A DNA stretch of 64,000 nt from Anodontia alba. Its lineage: Eukaryota > Mollusca > Bivalvia > Lucinida > Lucinidae. Made by a program: the position numbers and the translations under genes. Location of the stretch: positions 66,046,712-66,110,711 of the forward strand of contig OZ024833.1 of NCBI GenBank assembly GCA_964016985.1, written 5' to 3'. A model generated the notes under the pieces. It had not been told where the DNA came from. It ran no database searches and worked only from the letters and a program-made list of their open reading frames with translations. This document shows positions 44,656 to 56,600 of the stretch, piece after piece; the stretch's first letter is position 1; every line of letters begins with the position of its first letter.

Positions 44656-47600
44656 AAAATGAAAAAACTTATCTAGAGCCATGGCACCTGCACTTCAGCC
44701 ATATTGAGAAGATACAGTATAACCTTAATGGCTCGAACACGGAAGGCTCATTTACCGTCGATGATTCGAACTCATTTCTCAGTCCCTACAAAATTCTTCA
44801 AAAAGCTCAAGAAAACAAATATTTAGGGATTTTTTCTTATTTTATCATGGTATTGTATGTTGTGTGTACTCATTAGAATTGCCTCATCAAGGTGATTCTA
44901 ATGAGTACACTCAACAAACAATCGTTGTGTAGAAAATCAAAAAGATTTCCCTAAGTATCGTTATTTTCTTCCTGAACTGGTGCCATGATTAACCCTCAGA
45001 GGCTCTAACTACCCATGTCTCGAACAAATTTCCATGGTCCCAAAGATGTTTGAGCCATTGAGGTTCGACTGTATATTCTAAATTATACTGTATGTGGATA
45101 AAAGTATTCATCATGCAGTGAAAATGCTGCTAAAATCAATGCAGATCATTCCAAGGCCCAGTTGTTCAAAACTAACGATGTTGTTAGTTAACGATTCATT
45201 AAAATTTTAATCGAGTGATACACAAATATGCTGAAATTTTTTGCTGAAAAAATGTGAGTAACTTTTGCATAGCAAAAGCTACTCACATTTTTTCAGCCAA
45301 AAATATCAGAAGATTGTGGATTGAATCTGCCAGAACAGTTAACGAAATGACCCTTAATGAGCTTGTTAAGCTAATGATGCTTTGAACAACCGGGCCCTGA
45401 TTTTTTGTAAAAATTATTGTCAAAAAACTACGACAGCTATCATCATGGAAATCTCACAAAATAAAAGACAATTGCTTTTCACAATAAGCAATATAAAATC
45501 AAAATCTTTTTGTAGTTTTCTTTTACCAACCATTTTAACTTTGATGAACATTTAAACGTCATCTTTTTGGTAATTTATCGTTGAAATCAGTCCAACATCA
45601 CTCCAATGTGAAGATTATGTGTAGGTGCGTGTCAGTAGTGTTAAATTACTAAAAGAATGAACAAAATTGGTTAATGGTGTTTCAAATGGTTATAAATCAA
45701 AAATAAGACCGACAGTGCAGTTTAAAAAGTGAAAACAGCAGAGGACTTGTTACATGAGGCGAAAGTCCCAGAAATCCTCAATACTGAAAATCCACTTTTC
45801 CAATACTGAAAATTTCAGTTTCCTACATTTAGGATACAGGATGAAAATTCTTCTCAATACTGAATTCAGTATAATTAATAGTGAAAACTTTCACCCATGT
45901 TAACCCAGATAGGTCCTGCTTTTGAAAACAGTGTAGATCCAGATCAGTTGGCTTCTGAAGAAGCCAACTGACCTGGATCTGCACTGTTTGGCATTGAGTA
46001 TGAGAATTTATAGCAACAATCTGGATCAAGTCATCTGATTGGCTGAAAATCAGAAGTGGGCGTGGCATCTTCATTTATTCAGCATGGCAAGCGTTAAGGA
46101 GGATTATTTGGTAATAATTCTGGGATATTTTTTCTTATTTCTCCATAAAGTCAGTGACTCCTCTGCTGTCATCTGTTTAAAAAAAGTGGTTTTCCTCCTT
46201 TCTACCTTGTCTTTATAAATACCTATGCAAATAATACAAGAGGGCTAAGCTGGCCCTGTATCGCTCATCTGAGTAGCAGAAAATTTTGGTCTTTAAGTTC
46301 AGGAGAAGCAATTTAAAATACATTTTCAAGATGATGGCTGTTTCTAATCACCTGGCCTTCTGGTTCAGGAGAGGAAGTTCAAAATAGAATTGAAAGATGG
46401 CAGTCATCTTAGATTTCTGATTGAAGTGATTTTAGCTATTTTTGATTTGCAAGTCATCCCGAAACTTTCTATCAAGTTTAGAGTCAATTGGCCTTTCTTT
46501 CCTGGAATAGAAGTTGAAAATACATTTTGAAGACCGCCGCCTTGACCAGCGTCTTTGATTTCAGATTGGAGAGATTTTAGGTATTTTTGATCTACAAGTC
46601 GCCCGAATACTACCCATGAAATTTAGAGTCCACTGGTCTTTTGGTTCAGCAGTTCAAAATAGATTTTCAAGACATTAGCCATGGTGGCCATTTTGGAGTT
46701 CCGATCTGAATTATTTTAGCTACATTTGATCTACAAGTCACTTTGATATTTCCTACCAAGTTTCCAGTCAAATGGCCTTTCCAATTAGAAGACGAATTTC
46801 GAAACAGATTTTCAACATGACAGCCGTGGTGGCCATCTTGGATTTCCGATCATAATGATTTTAGCCATTTTTGATCTACAACTCACCCCTACCCTTACTA
46901 CCAAGTTTTGAGTCAAGTGGCCTTCCGTTCAGGAGAATAAGTTCAAAATAGATTTTCATGATGGCCAGCTAGGATTACTGATCAAAACGATTTTCGCTAT
47001 TTTTTTTATCTACAAGTTGCTCTGATATTTTCTACCAAGTTTCGAGTCAAATGGTCTTTCCGTTCAGGAGAAGAAATTCCAAACAGAATTCCAAGATGGC
47101 GGCCACTCAAAAACTGATTAGTAGTATCTAGCCGCCATCTTGGAATTCTGATCGAAAAGATTTTAGCAATATTTTAGCTACCGGTAGCCTCGATATTACT
47201 AATCAATTTTTGAGTCAATTGGCCTTTTGGTTCAGGAGAAGAAGTTCAAAATAGATTTTCAAGACGGCAGCCACCTTGGATTTCCGATTGGAACAATTTT
47301 AGCTATTTTTCATCTACAAGTCACTCGCAGTGCTCCAGATAATTATTTTTCTAATCAGTATTGTTCTGGTCAAATTTAAGGCCAGTCAGTAATGGCGAAT
47401 ACTGGGATTCTGGAATCAGTATCCATCATGCTGCCGATATTCTTAGTTATATTTCTTGCCCCAGGGGGTGGTGTGGAGAGGATGCACTGTGGTTTACATC
47501 ATTTGCTTTAAAGTATGTCTTTTAATGCTTTAATTTTTGTTTGTGTCTCCTCCTATATATTTCCATCATTTTTTTTTTCTTTCGCGTAGTACAATATGGT

Positions 47601-50600
47601 TGATCATTTTTCTGTTTTATCTTTTTCGTAACTAAACAATAAAGTTCTGAAATGGGTGCTATCTCCCCTTGTTTTAATAACAGAACTAATCACCTTGCCT
47701 AGTATTCGGGTGATCTTCTTTGGATTTTTTCTTTTTTCACCTGCTCTAACAACGATCAGCTTTCCAGTACTGAAGTCTTTTCAGTGATTTTTAAACCCAC
47801 ATGTTGCGAGCTACTTTCACTTCCGATGCTGTTTACACAGATCGGTTACGACAGCAGATGTGATTCTGTGTGCATTCGTCGCATGCATCAATGATTTCAT
47901 CAGTTACAGTACGCATTAAATAAAGACACTGATGATTGGCTAAAATACCCCATAATTTTATTTGATACAGTTTTGCACTCTCTACCTCATTCCTCATTTT
48001 CTGGAGGCCATGTTTCTGCAATCTCAGAAAACCCTGATGCGGAATGGTTACCTGCGATATTTTGTCCTTAGCACTTTCTAGACAATGAAACAGAGAACCA
48101 GTTTTTCTTATGCGCAGAAAAAATGCGCAGACATTTCGCGTGGAGAAAAGTCACACTGTGTATCAGGGTGACCAGATCAGGAATAAACACACAAAATTTA
48201 TCGTTTTGCATACAATGGACTTTGTTTATGTTGTGGTGCACTACAAATTGATTTTAATTGTTTTCTTTATTAAATATATTTGGGTACTGAGCCTCTTCTG
48301 GTTCAGGCTAGTTTATCTAAAAAATTGCACTCTTACAGGTTACTGCAAAAACAGCAATGTATCTGTAAAAATGCATCCATATTCTGTGCTGGCTATTTTT
48401 CAAATTGATCTGTATTTAGTGCAAAAAGATCCGTAATTTACAGCTGTACGGATACTATCTGGAGCACTGCACCCCGATATTTCCCACCAAGTCAATTGGC
48501 CTTTCAGTTCAGAAGAAGAAGTTCAAAATATACTTTCTTGATGTTGGCCGTGGTGGCCATCTTAAATTTCCAATCGGAATGATTTTAGCTATTTTTGATC
48601 TACAAGTCACCCCAATTCTTTCTCCCTAGTTTCAAGTCATTGGCCTTTCTGTTCTGGTGAAGAAGCTCAAAATAGATTTTCAAGATGGCCACCATCTTGG
48701 ATTTCCAGCCCGAATGATGTTAGCTATTTTTGACCTACAATTCACCCTGATACTTCCTACCAAGTTTCAAGTCAATCTCCCTTTCAGTTCAGGTGTTCAA
48801 AATAGATTTTCAAGATGGCGGCCATGGTAGCCATCTTGGATTTTATACTGGAACAATTTTAGCTGCTTCTGACCTACAAGTCACCCCGATACTTTCTATC
48901 AAATTTTGAGTCAATTGGCCTTTCAGCTCAGGAGAAAACTTCATATTAGATTTTCAAGATGGCAGCCATGGTGCCCATTTTGAATTTCTGTGGATCAATT
49001 TCAGCTATTTTTGATCTACATGTTGCCCTGATATTTCCTACCAAGTTTCGAGTCAGTTGGCCAAGGAGTGTGGGAGGAGTAGTCATTTAAATCAAATTGT
49101 TGACGCCGCATGACGGACATTGACCGATAACAATAGCTTGCCTTCAGCACATACTCAGGTGAACTAATAAACGCCGGCACCCAGCAAAGGCCACAATCAC
49201 AGAACACAGATCTCCCAAACAAGTTTTTGTTAATACCCACCATTCTGTTTCACTAAAAGAGCCGTATGTCTCCATCTTGGACAGGGTAGATCCCCTTCCT
49301 GTCTAACAATGCTACATTTCACAGAGAAATCTTTGCTCATGTCAATCAGTTCATCACATTCTCTTTTTACCTGTAACTTGTCTTTATCTCTAAGATCAGT
49401 ATCAACACTTTCACCACAATTCATTTCTCTAACAACTGGAATCAAATTTTCCACAGATCTAGATTCACATCCAAACATATTATCATTCACTTCAACATTT
49501 TCCTTGATTGGTCTTTCAGCTATTTTTGGTCTTTCAGCTATTTCTAAACTTTTAAAAGATTCGTTATCATTTTTAGATACACACACACTTGAAAAATGAA
49601 AATCATTCAATTCTGAATCAGGTCTTTCTTGTCTTTCTGGAACATTTATATCCTGTATGGCACTTTCAGGTCTTTCACATTTTTCAGCATTTTCAAAACC
49701 ACTTTCGCCAGATTCGCAGTTCTTAAGTTTTCCTTTTTTCCAATCACTTCCATGTCTGTTGTCAAGATTATCCACATTATTCTGCTTATAATTTTTGACA
49801 CCATTTTGCAAAGACTTAGAGTACTGGAGGACATCTGCTAGATCTGGATCAGGTATCCCACAATTCAACATCAGTGCCACCATTTGAGAGCAAAGCCTCA
49901 TGGGTGAAACTCTTCCACCAATCAAAAGGACTGTACCATCCTGCAGAGTGCATGCTGTGCTATGCATTCGGCTCACTGAAATTATGACAATACTACATGT
50001 ATTTATGACCAAAGCAAGACATTTTAAAAATATCAGAGGATTCCCTAAGGAGGAGATTTGGTGATAATTCTGGGATAACTTAGATGAGGCCCTTCTAATG
50101 CATACTCACAACATATATTTTTATGGAGACCAGGAGAAGATTATCCCAGAATTATCATCAAAATTCTTTAAACATGTAACAGGTTTTCCTTTGATTACAA
50201 GACAGGCATCAAGACTTACAGGTTTTGGCTGGGGACCAACCAGGCCCCTAACTTTTAAAATCTAGGGGGGTGGGTGGGGGGGGGGGGGGCACTAAAAAAA
50301 TTATGGGCATGTTCAGCAATTAAGTTTTCGTTTGATTAAACCATATATACTTTACTGAAAATATGCACGGTTAGCTTGGGTTTTAAGGGATAAGTCAATA
50401 GCTGCAAACGACATCTTTTCTGGTTATCCACTCATTTTTCAAACTGTACAAACACTAAATCTTCTTGAATTCTTGTGTAACATTCCCTGGATGTTCAACC
50501 GATTCTGGATCTGCTGGAGTGTGGACGTGTGAAAATTGTCTACCTCGTTAGGGCTTTATCTTTCTTTCGTTGGATGCATACAGAACAGAAGGTTTGCTTT

Positions 50601-53600
50601 TTCTCACTGTCATATACATGAGCCAATATTAAGGATATTTTGATGTGAGCCAGTTATGGATAAAGTGTTTCTCATAAGACCAGGGCCCTTATATCGTTTC
50701 GGCTGCACTGACAGCTGTTGAAGTTGATGCTCTTTCGGCACTGATTTTTTTGCTGCATTTTCTACTGGATCATCACTTTAAATTATATTTCCTTGTGCTA
50801 AAGAACTGATTATCTTTCTCTGACTGGAGCTGTTTCTACTTTACTTTTTTGACATTTTGTTTTGGAAGGATGATAACAACAGAACATATCTGACCATCCA
50901 TGGCTCTGGTTGGATAGAAAAATTAGCCAATGGGATGAGGCATTATAAATCATTTGATAGGCTGACATCCGGAATTGCGCAATTGCCTCGAGAGGGTTAT
51001 GTCATATTGAAATGGCTGAACGTTTTGATTGAAAACACCAGAAACGATACATTTATATCACACTGGATAGAAACGAAAGTAGGTGCTCCAGAAATACGTA
51101 GCTGTGCCCAAGCCCCCATAGTTTGAAATAAAATTGCCCATTTTGATTTTTGAGTGTCTCAGACAACTGTTAATCTTGATCCCTGTATGAATGTGTACAA
51201 ACAAAAAACATGAAAAGCAGAAACCCACCCCCTCAAAAAAAAAAAACCCCAAAAAAACCCCAAAAAACATGTACTTTTAAACCATCGGTACACACAAAGG
51301 AAATATTCAGCAGATAATTTTTTTTATTTTTCATAGCTCCAGAAAAGGCACTTTTTTTTTTCCATCCAAAAATTGTCAGTATTCTTTTTTCTCAACAAAA
51401 ACATGTTGTGGGTACTCATTAGAAGTGCCTTGCCAAGGTGCTTCTAATATCAGAATACACAAAACATGATTTTGTGGAGAGACAGGAAAAATATATTCCT
51501 GATTTTCTTTCTTATCCCATTGCAGTCTGGAGACCCCTAAAAGGGTAATTGGCAAACAGTGCAGACCCAGATCAGATGCTGCAGAATATCAGATGCCGCA
51601 TTCTGCGGCATCTGATCAGGGTCTGCACTGTTTGCAAATAGTTCAACAATTTTTTCTTGGAACATCTAAGTCACATAGCCTTTCATATTTTTGGCCTTGG
51701 CGGTGCCTCAGTCAACGAAAAGTGACATTTGGCAATTCCTTCGATTAAAGCTTGTGAATATTAAGGAGTATAAAAGAAAAATAAATAAATAATCAAAATA
51801 TCCCATATGGTTAAAGCCTACGAAGATTAAATTTTCATCATTTGCAATTTTTTGGTTCAGCATTACCTTGGTCAATGAAAAATGGCATATATGATAACTG
51901 AGCCAATTCTGGAATTTTTTAAACTGTCTCAGGGTTACTGATCATTGCCTAATTGTCAAAAAAAAGGCTAAACTGGCCCAGAGAACTTGACAACTTGAGG
52001 CAATTTTATTGTTTTTTTTTTTTTTTCTGCGAGTGTGTTCATTGCCCTCAAGGATCAGTCCTTTTAGAATTTATTTATATACCTTCTATTTCTCTGTTGT
52101 TAACCTGTGGATCAACATTTACAATCTGGAGGGTAGAACTGTTTATGAAGGTGATATCTGTTACTCTCATATGCTTTCCTCCTTGTTTCCCAAACCCTCC
52201 AACACACAGCAACCAATCAGATCCCAATCTGGTGGTCACATGGCCAAACCTTTGGAACGGAGTAGGACTCTTTGTTGATGAAATCTCTATACAACTGTCA
52301 TACACTTCAAACTCACTATTGTTGTCTGGGATGTTTTCTGCAAAAGAGACATTTGTAACACAAAGAATAATCAACATTTTCGACTGCTATGAAAGGAGCA
52401 TGGTAATTCAGTAAAAATGAGTCCTAAAGGGACAAGTTTTTACCAAATTACAGTACTAGTGAACCCTCGTTACAAAGACAGCATTTGTTCCCAAAAATGC
52501 TGCCATTATAATGAATTTGCTGTTGTAAAAAATCCTAATTGGACAGAATGATACATATGAATGGCCTTGTTTTATTCTTATTTCCTCACAGAACATATTT
52601 TTAGATACATGTATTTGTTAAAAATTGCCTCTCTGAGGCAATTCTAACAAATATCCAAAACAAATGTTGCTTGAAGATTTTATGCAATGTTTTTGCATAA
52701 TTTCTCATTAACCGTCACCTCTTGAGCAAATTTTTCATGACATTCATATTGTCATTATAACGAATTTTGTCAATGTATTGAGCGTCTGTATAAAAAGGGT
52801 TGACTGTATCAACACTTCTGAGTGATAAATTCTTATATCAAGCAAATCTTGTTCATTATTCTAATTATAAATAGCATCACCGATGTCACTTTATAATATA
52901 ACATCAACAGTTTCATGACATTATGGAACATCTTTCATTTGGTCAAGTTTATGTCACTTTTAGCAGCCAAGGACATCAAGATGAATGCAAGTGTGTAAAA
53001 GGAAGCAGTCAATAAAAACAATACGGAGACCGTAAAATAATTCCCTAGTTACTGCTATCATATCATCACACTGTGAATTTTAGAAAATAACCGCAATATC
53101 CTATACTTCACTGCAAGGTATATAATAAAACTTCTTTTTTAAAAACATATATTAATTATGCTTTTAATATGGTAAAGTTTATAATAGCAAACTATTTTAA
53201 AATGACAATCTTTTGAAACTACAGAACTAATCAAAACAGAAAACAGCAGGAATAATGAAAAAAAGAAAAAAAAGAAAAAAAAAAGATATTGTGAAGTTTT
53301 TACACAGCTATTTCTAGTCTGTGTACTACTGTGTTGAAGCCTCTATAGAGCTATGATCTGTGAGATATAAATTACTTAAGTGAGCCAAAAATATAGGAAT
53401 CAACCTGAGTGATATTCTGATACAAGCCATAGTATCAGAAAACGTTCCATTGGAGCCAGCAATGATTTGTACTGGTCTGCACATTCAAGCAGTCTGAACA
53501 GCATCTTCACTCAGTGAATTTTCGATAGACAAGGATTCAAAGTTTCTTTATGCTGACAACGAAGACTCTGATGAGACCACAGATGCATAGGCTGATTTCA

Positions 53601-56600
53601 GTGTTTGTAGGGCACTTAACCCTTAAAGCACCAGTCACAACTATTGTCGTCTGCTTTGTCATCTGCTTGTGATTTTAAAAGTCATTTTTGCAAACAGTGT
53701 GGACCCAGATCAGACTGCTCCTTTAGGAGCAGTCTGATCAGGGTCCACACTGTTTGCCTGTATGCGAAAATAGGTTTGAAAAGTCTGCAAGAATATTCAG
53801 CAGATGACATAAACAGACGACATTTTCAGATGCAGTTTTTCTTGGCGCTTTAAGGGTTAAGGTACATTTTTCATATTGAGACTCATATATTAATTACCTG
53901 AGTGACATGTGATATGTGAAAGCAAATGTGGTCCTGTATTTTGGTAGGCACATAGCATCATGTAGTGGTTACATTTCAGATGCCATTCTTCGTACTCGTC
54001 AAATGGTTCCAAGTGTTCCACTCGTGCACGTTCCTCATCTGGTATTAATTCTTTATAGAACTGGTTCATGTCCAGAGCTTCAAAGTATTTCCAGCCCTAA
54101 AATAAAAAAAAAAAGTAGAATAGTCCCTTACATCACATATAAATAAAAGCTAAGATCAAACTGGTTATGTACATAATAATCCTAAATATTTAGACGTCTG
54201 AACATATGAGGGTGAGTCAATAAGTAACCAGCCTAATATTTTTCTCATTAACAGACAAGGCCACAATTTTCACATTATGCTAACATACGACTTAGGCATC
54301 TGTAAAAAAATTTATAAGTCTCAGTTTATTCATTGATAAACATGGCCAGAGATACAAAGGCTTGCTTGTCAGTCTAAACTGAAATTCTTTACCTGTTTTT
54401 GAAAAGGGATGCAGGAGAGGAAATAGATAGCAAACTAACCAATGGTCTCAAATGGATGGTAGGCTGGTTACTTATTGACTCTCCCTCCTAATTTCTTACA
54501 TACTGTATTCAACCTAATTACCGCACTGTGCGCTTAGGGTTTTCAAAATTACTGGGAACACTCAGTTGTGGTAAAATATGTATCTATCTACTAAGGATAC
54601 ACTATAAAAAAAAAGATCAGAAAAGGACTTATTTGATAATGATTATGCGATTTTTTTCTGATTTTCTTTATAAAGGCATATGCTGAGACAAGTCGATGCA
54701 ATTCAAATGAGTACCAAAACATATGCTTTATAAAGAAGTAAAGAAAAAGTACACTGGCTGTAATCTGAATACTATGGAATTTCTTGACTGCGCACTTATA
54801 GGGGTTTGTGCGGTAATTAGATCGAATATGGTACGTCTCATTCCTTGAATTTGAATAGATCATTTTGACAACCTGCTGTGAAGTGTATCAACAGAGGGTC
54901 TGGTGGACTGACAAATAGTGCACATCTTAATCAAACATTTTAGTGTACTTATTTAGTGCTTATTCTATCTGTACATTTAACCCATTTATGCTGTGTGGAT
55001 TCTTCTACTTGAACTCTTTGGACAAGTTCATTTCCTATATAAGGGTTGTCTGGTTAGTTTTTATTATTGTCATGTTTTATAGAAATATCTGAACTTAATG
55101 CAAATAGGGTAGACCCTAATCAGACGCCACATTTTCTAATTATCTATCCCTGTAGGTCATATGATGGCTTGAAAATGACGTTGTGGTCATCAAAATCTAT
55201 TCAGCTTTAAAGCTTGTTACAATGATGTATCACTGCAAATTTTGATAAAAACATGCCAACTATATTGTCAGAGATATACTGTACGCAAGAAACTATGTAA
55301 ATTTGACATTGTATGTCTTTTGGGGAATGTGAAAACAATTAGTCCAGGTAAACATATCTGAAAATCACTTTGTTTACTTTTTGCAGTACACCTGACCTCA
55401 CCTGCAGCTGCTGGAGGTTTATGATTCTCATAATTTAGCTTAAACTCTTTCCCCGCTAGCAGCGATATCTGCTGATAACCTTTGCAAACAGCTTGGACCC
55501 AGATCAGGTCCGACTCAACATCGGGCCTGATCTGGATCCAAACTGTTTGACGTTCTGATGGTATTCCTGAAAGATTTTTTTGATAAAGTTAGTTTGAAAA
55601 TATTTTTCTTATTTCTCCATGAAAACATATGCTGTGGGTACTCATTAGAAGCACCGACATGGCGCTTCTAATAAGTACATAACATATGGTTTCGTGGAGA
55701 AATAAGAAAAATATCAACAACTTTTGGTTGAACTAGAAAAGAGTCTGAAGGACAAAAATGCCCCCGCCTGAAAAACTTAAACGAAAACTGCTAATGCCGG
55801 ATGTGGAGGTGGTAACACTATAGGCCCTTTTCACCATTCTTTGAATGGTGGGGCATAAAAAGCTGTAGTGGTTATGAACAATTAATAAAACTTAAACACA
55901 AATCGCTAACACCATTTCAGATGCTGGCAGAGACGGACATTCGTACAGATGGCCATTTATTGGGTATAACAGTGTAAGCTTCCGGCTCAAAATACCCAAC
56001 AAGACCCAAAAATGCCGAACAAGTGTCTCAAATTTATTGGTTACTTTTTGTTTTGACACTAATGGAATAAATGGTAAGAACCCAATTCAAGTCTACCCAA
56101 TATATGTCCATTCGTGACTCGGACAGATGGGGGTAACACTATTTGCCTATTCCACCATTCTTCGAATGATGGGGGCATAAAAAAGCACCTTATCTGGAGA
56201 ATGCTGACTTCACAAGACCAGAGACTCAGGAGTTTGATTTTATGGATTTTAGTTCTTTCACTTGTATCTACTTCTACATAACATACCAGACTAAATATAT
56301 TTTTCTTACCTGGGCCTAGTTGTTCAAAACTAATGATATTGTTAGTTAACGTATCGTTAAAACTTTGACTGTTAAATATGGCATATATGCTAATATTTTT
56401 GCTGAAAAAATTGTGAGTAGCTTTTGCATTTGCAAAAGCTACTCACATTTTTGCAGCAAAAATATCTGTGAATTAGATATTGTACTTACTAGAACAATTA
56501 ACATTTTGACCACTATCGAGATTGTTAAGCTAACAATGCTTTGAACAACTGGGCCCAGGGTGTTGTTTCAAGTGCATTGAGTCAGCACTTACCAGCTTTG

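Noticed and set aside
48110..48436. 108-codon hydrophobic frame and the minus frame at 47833-48021
   Set aside because: Inside the hAT-like element; no transposase motif or family resemblance that I can defend.
49237..49240. Alternative exon 6 donor (GTGG/gtatta)
   Set aside because: It would put the next exon in the wrong frame; the donor four bases upstream in the gene gives [13 protein letters not shown].
50857..51126. 89-codon plus-strand frame with balanced composition
   Set aside because: Looked like a possible exon, but no domain, poor upstream acceptor, antisense to a TYW4-like intron; left as unexplained.
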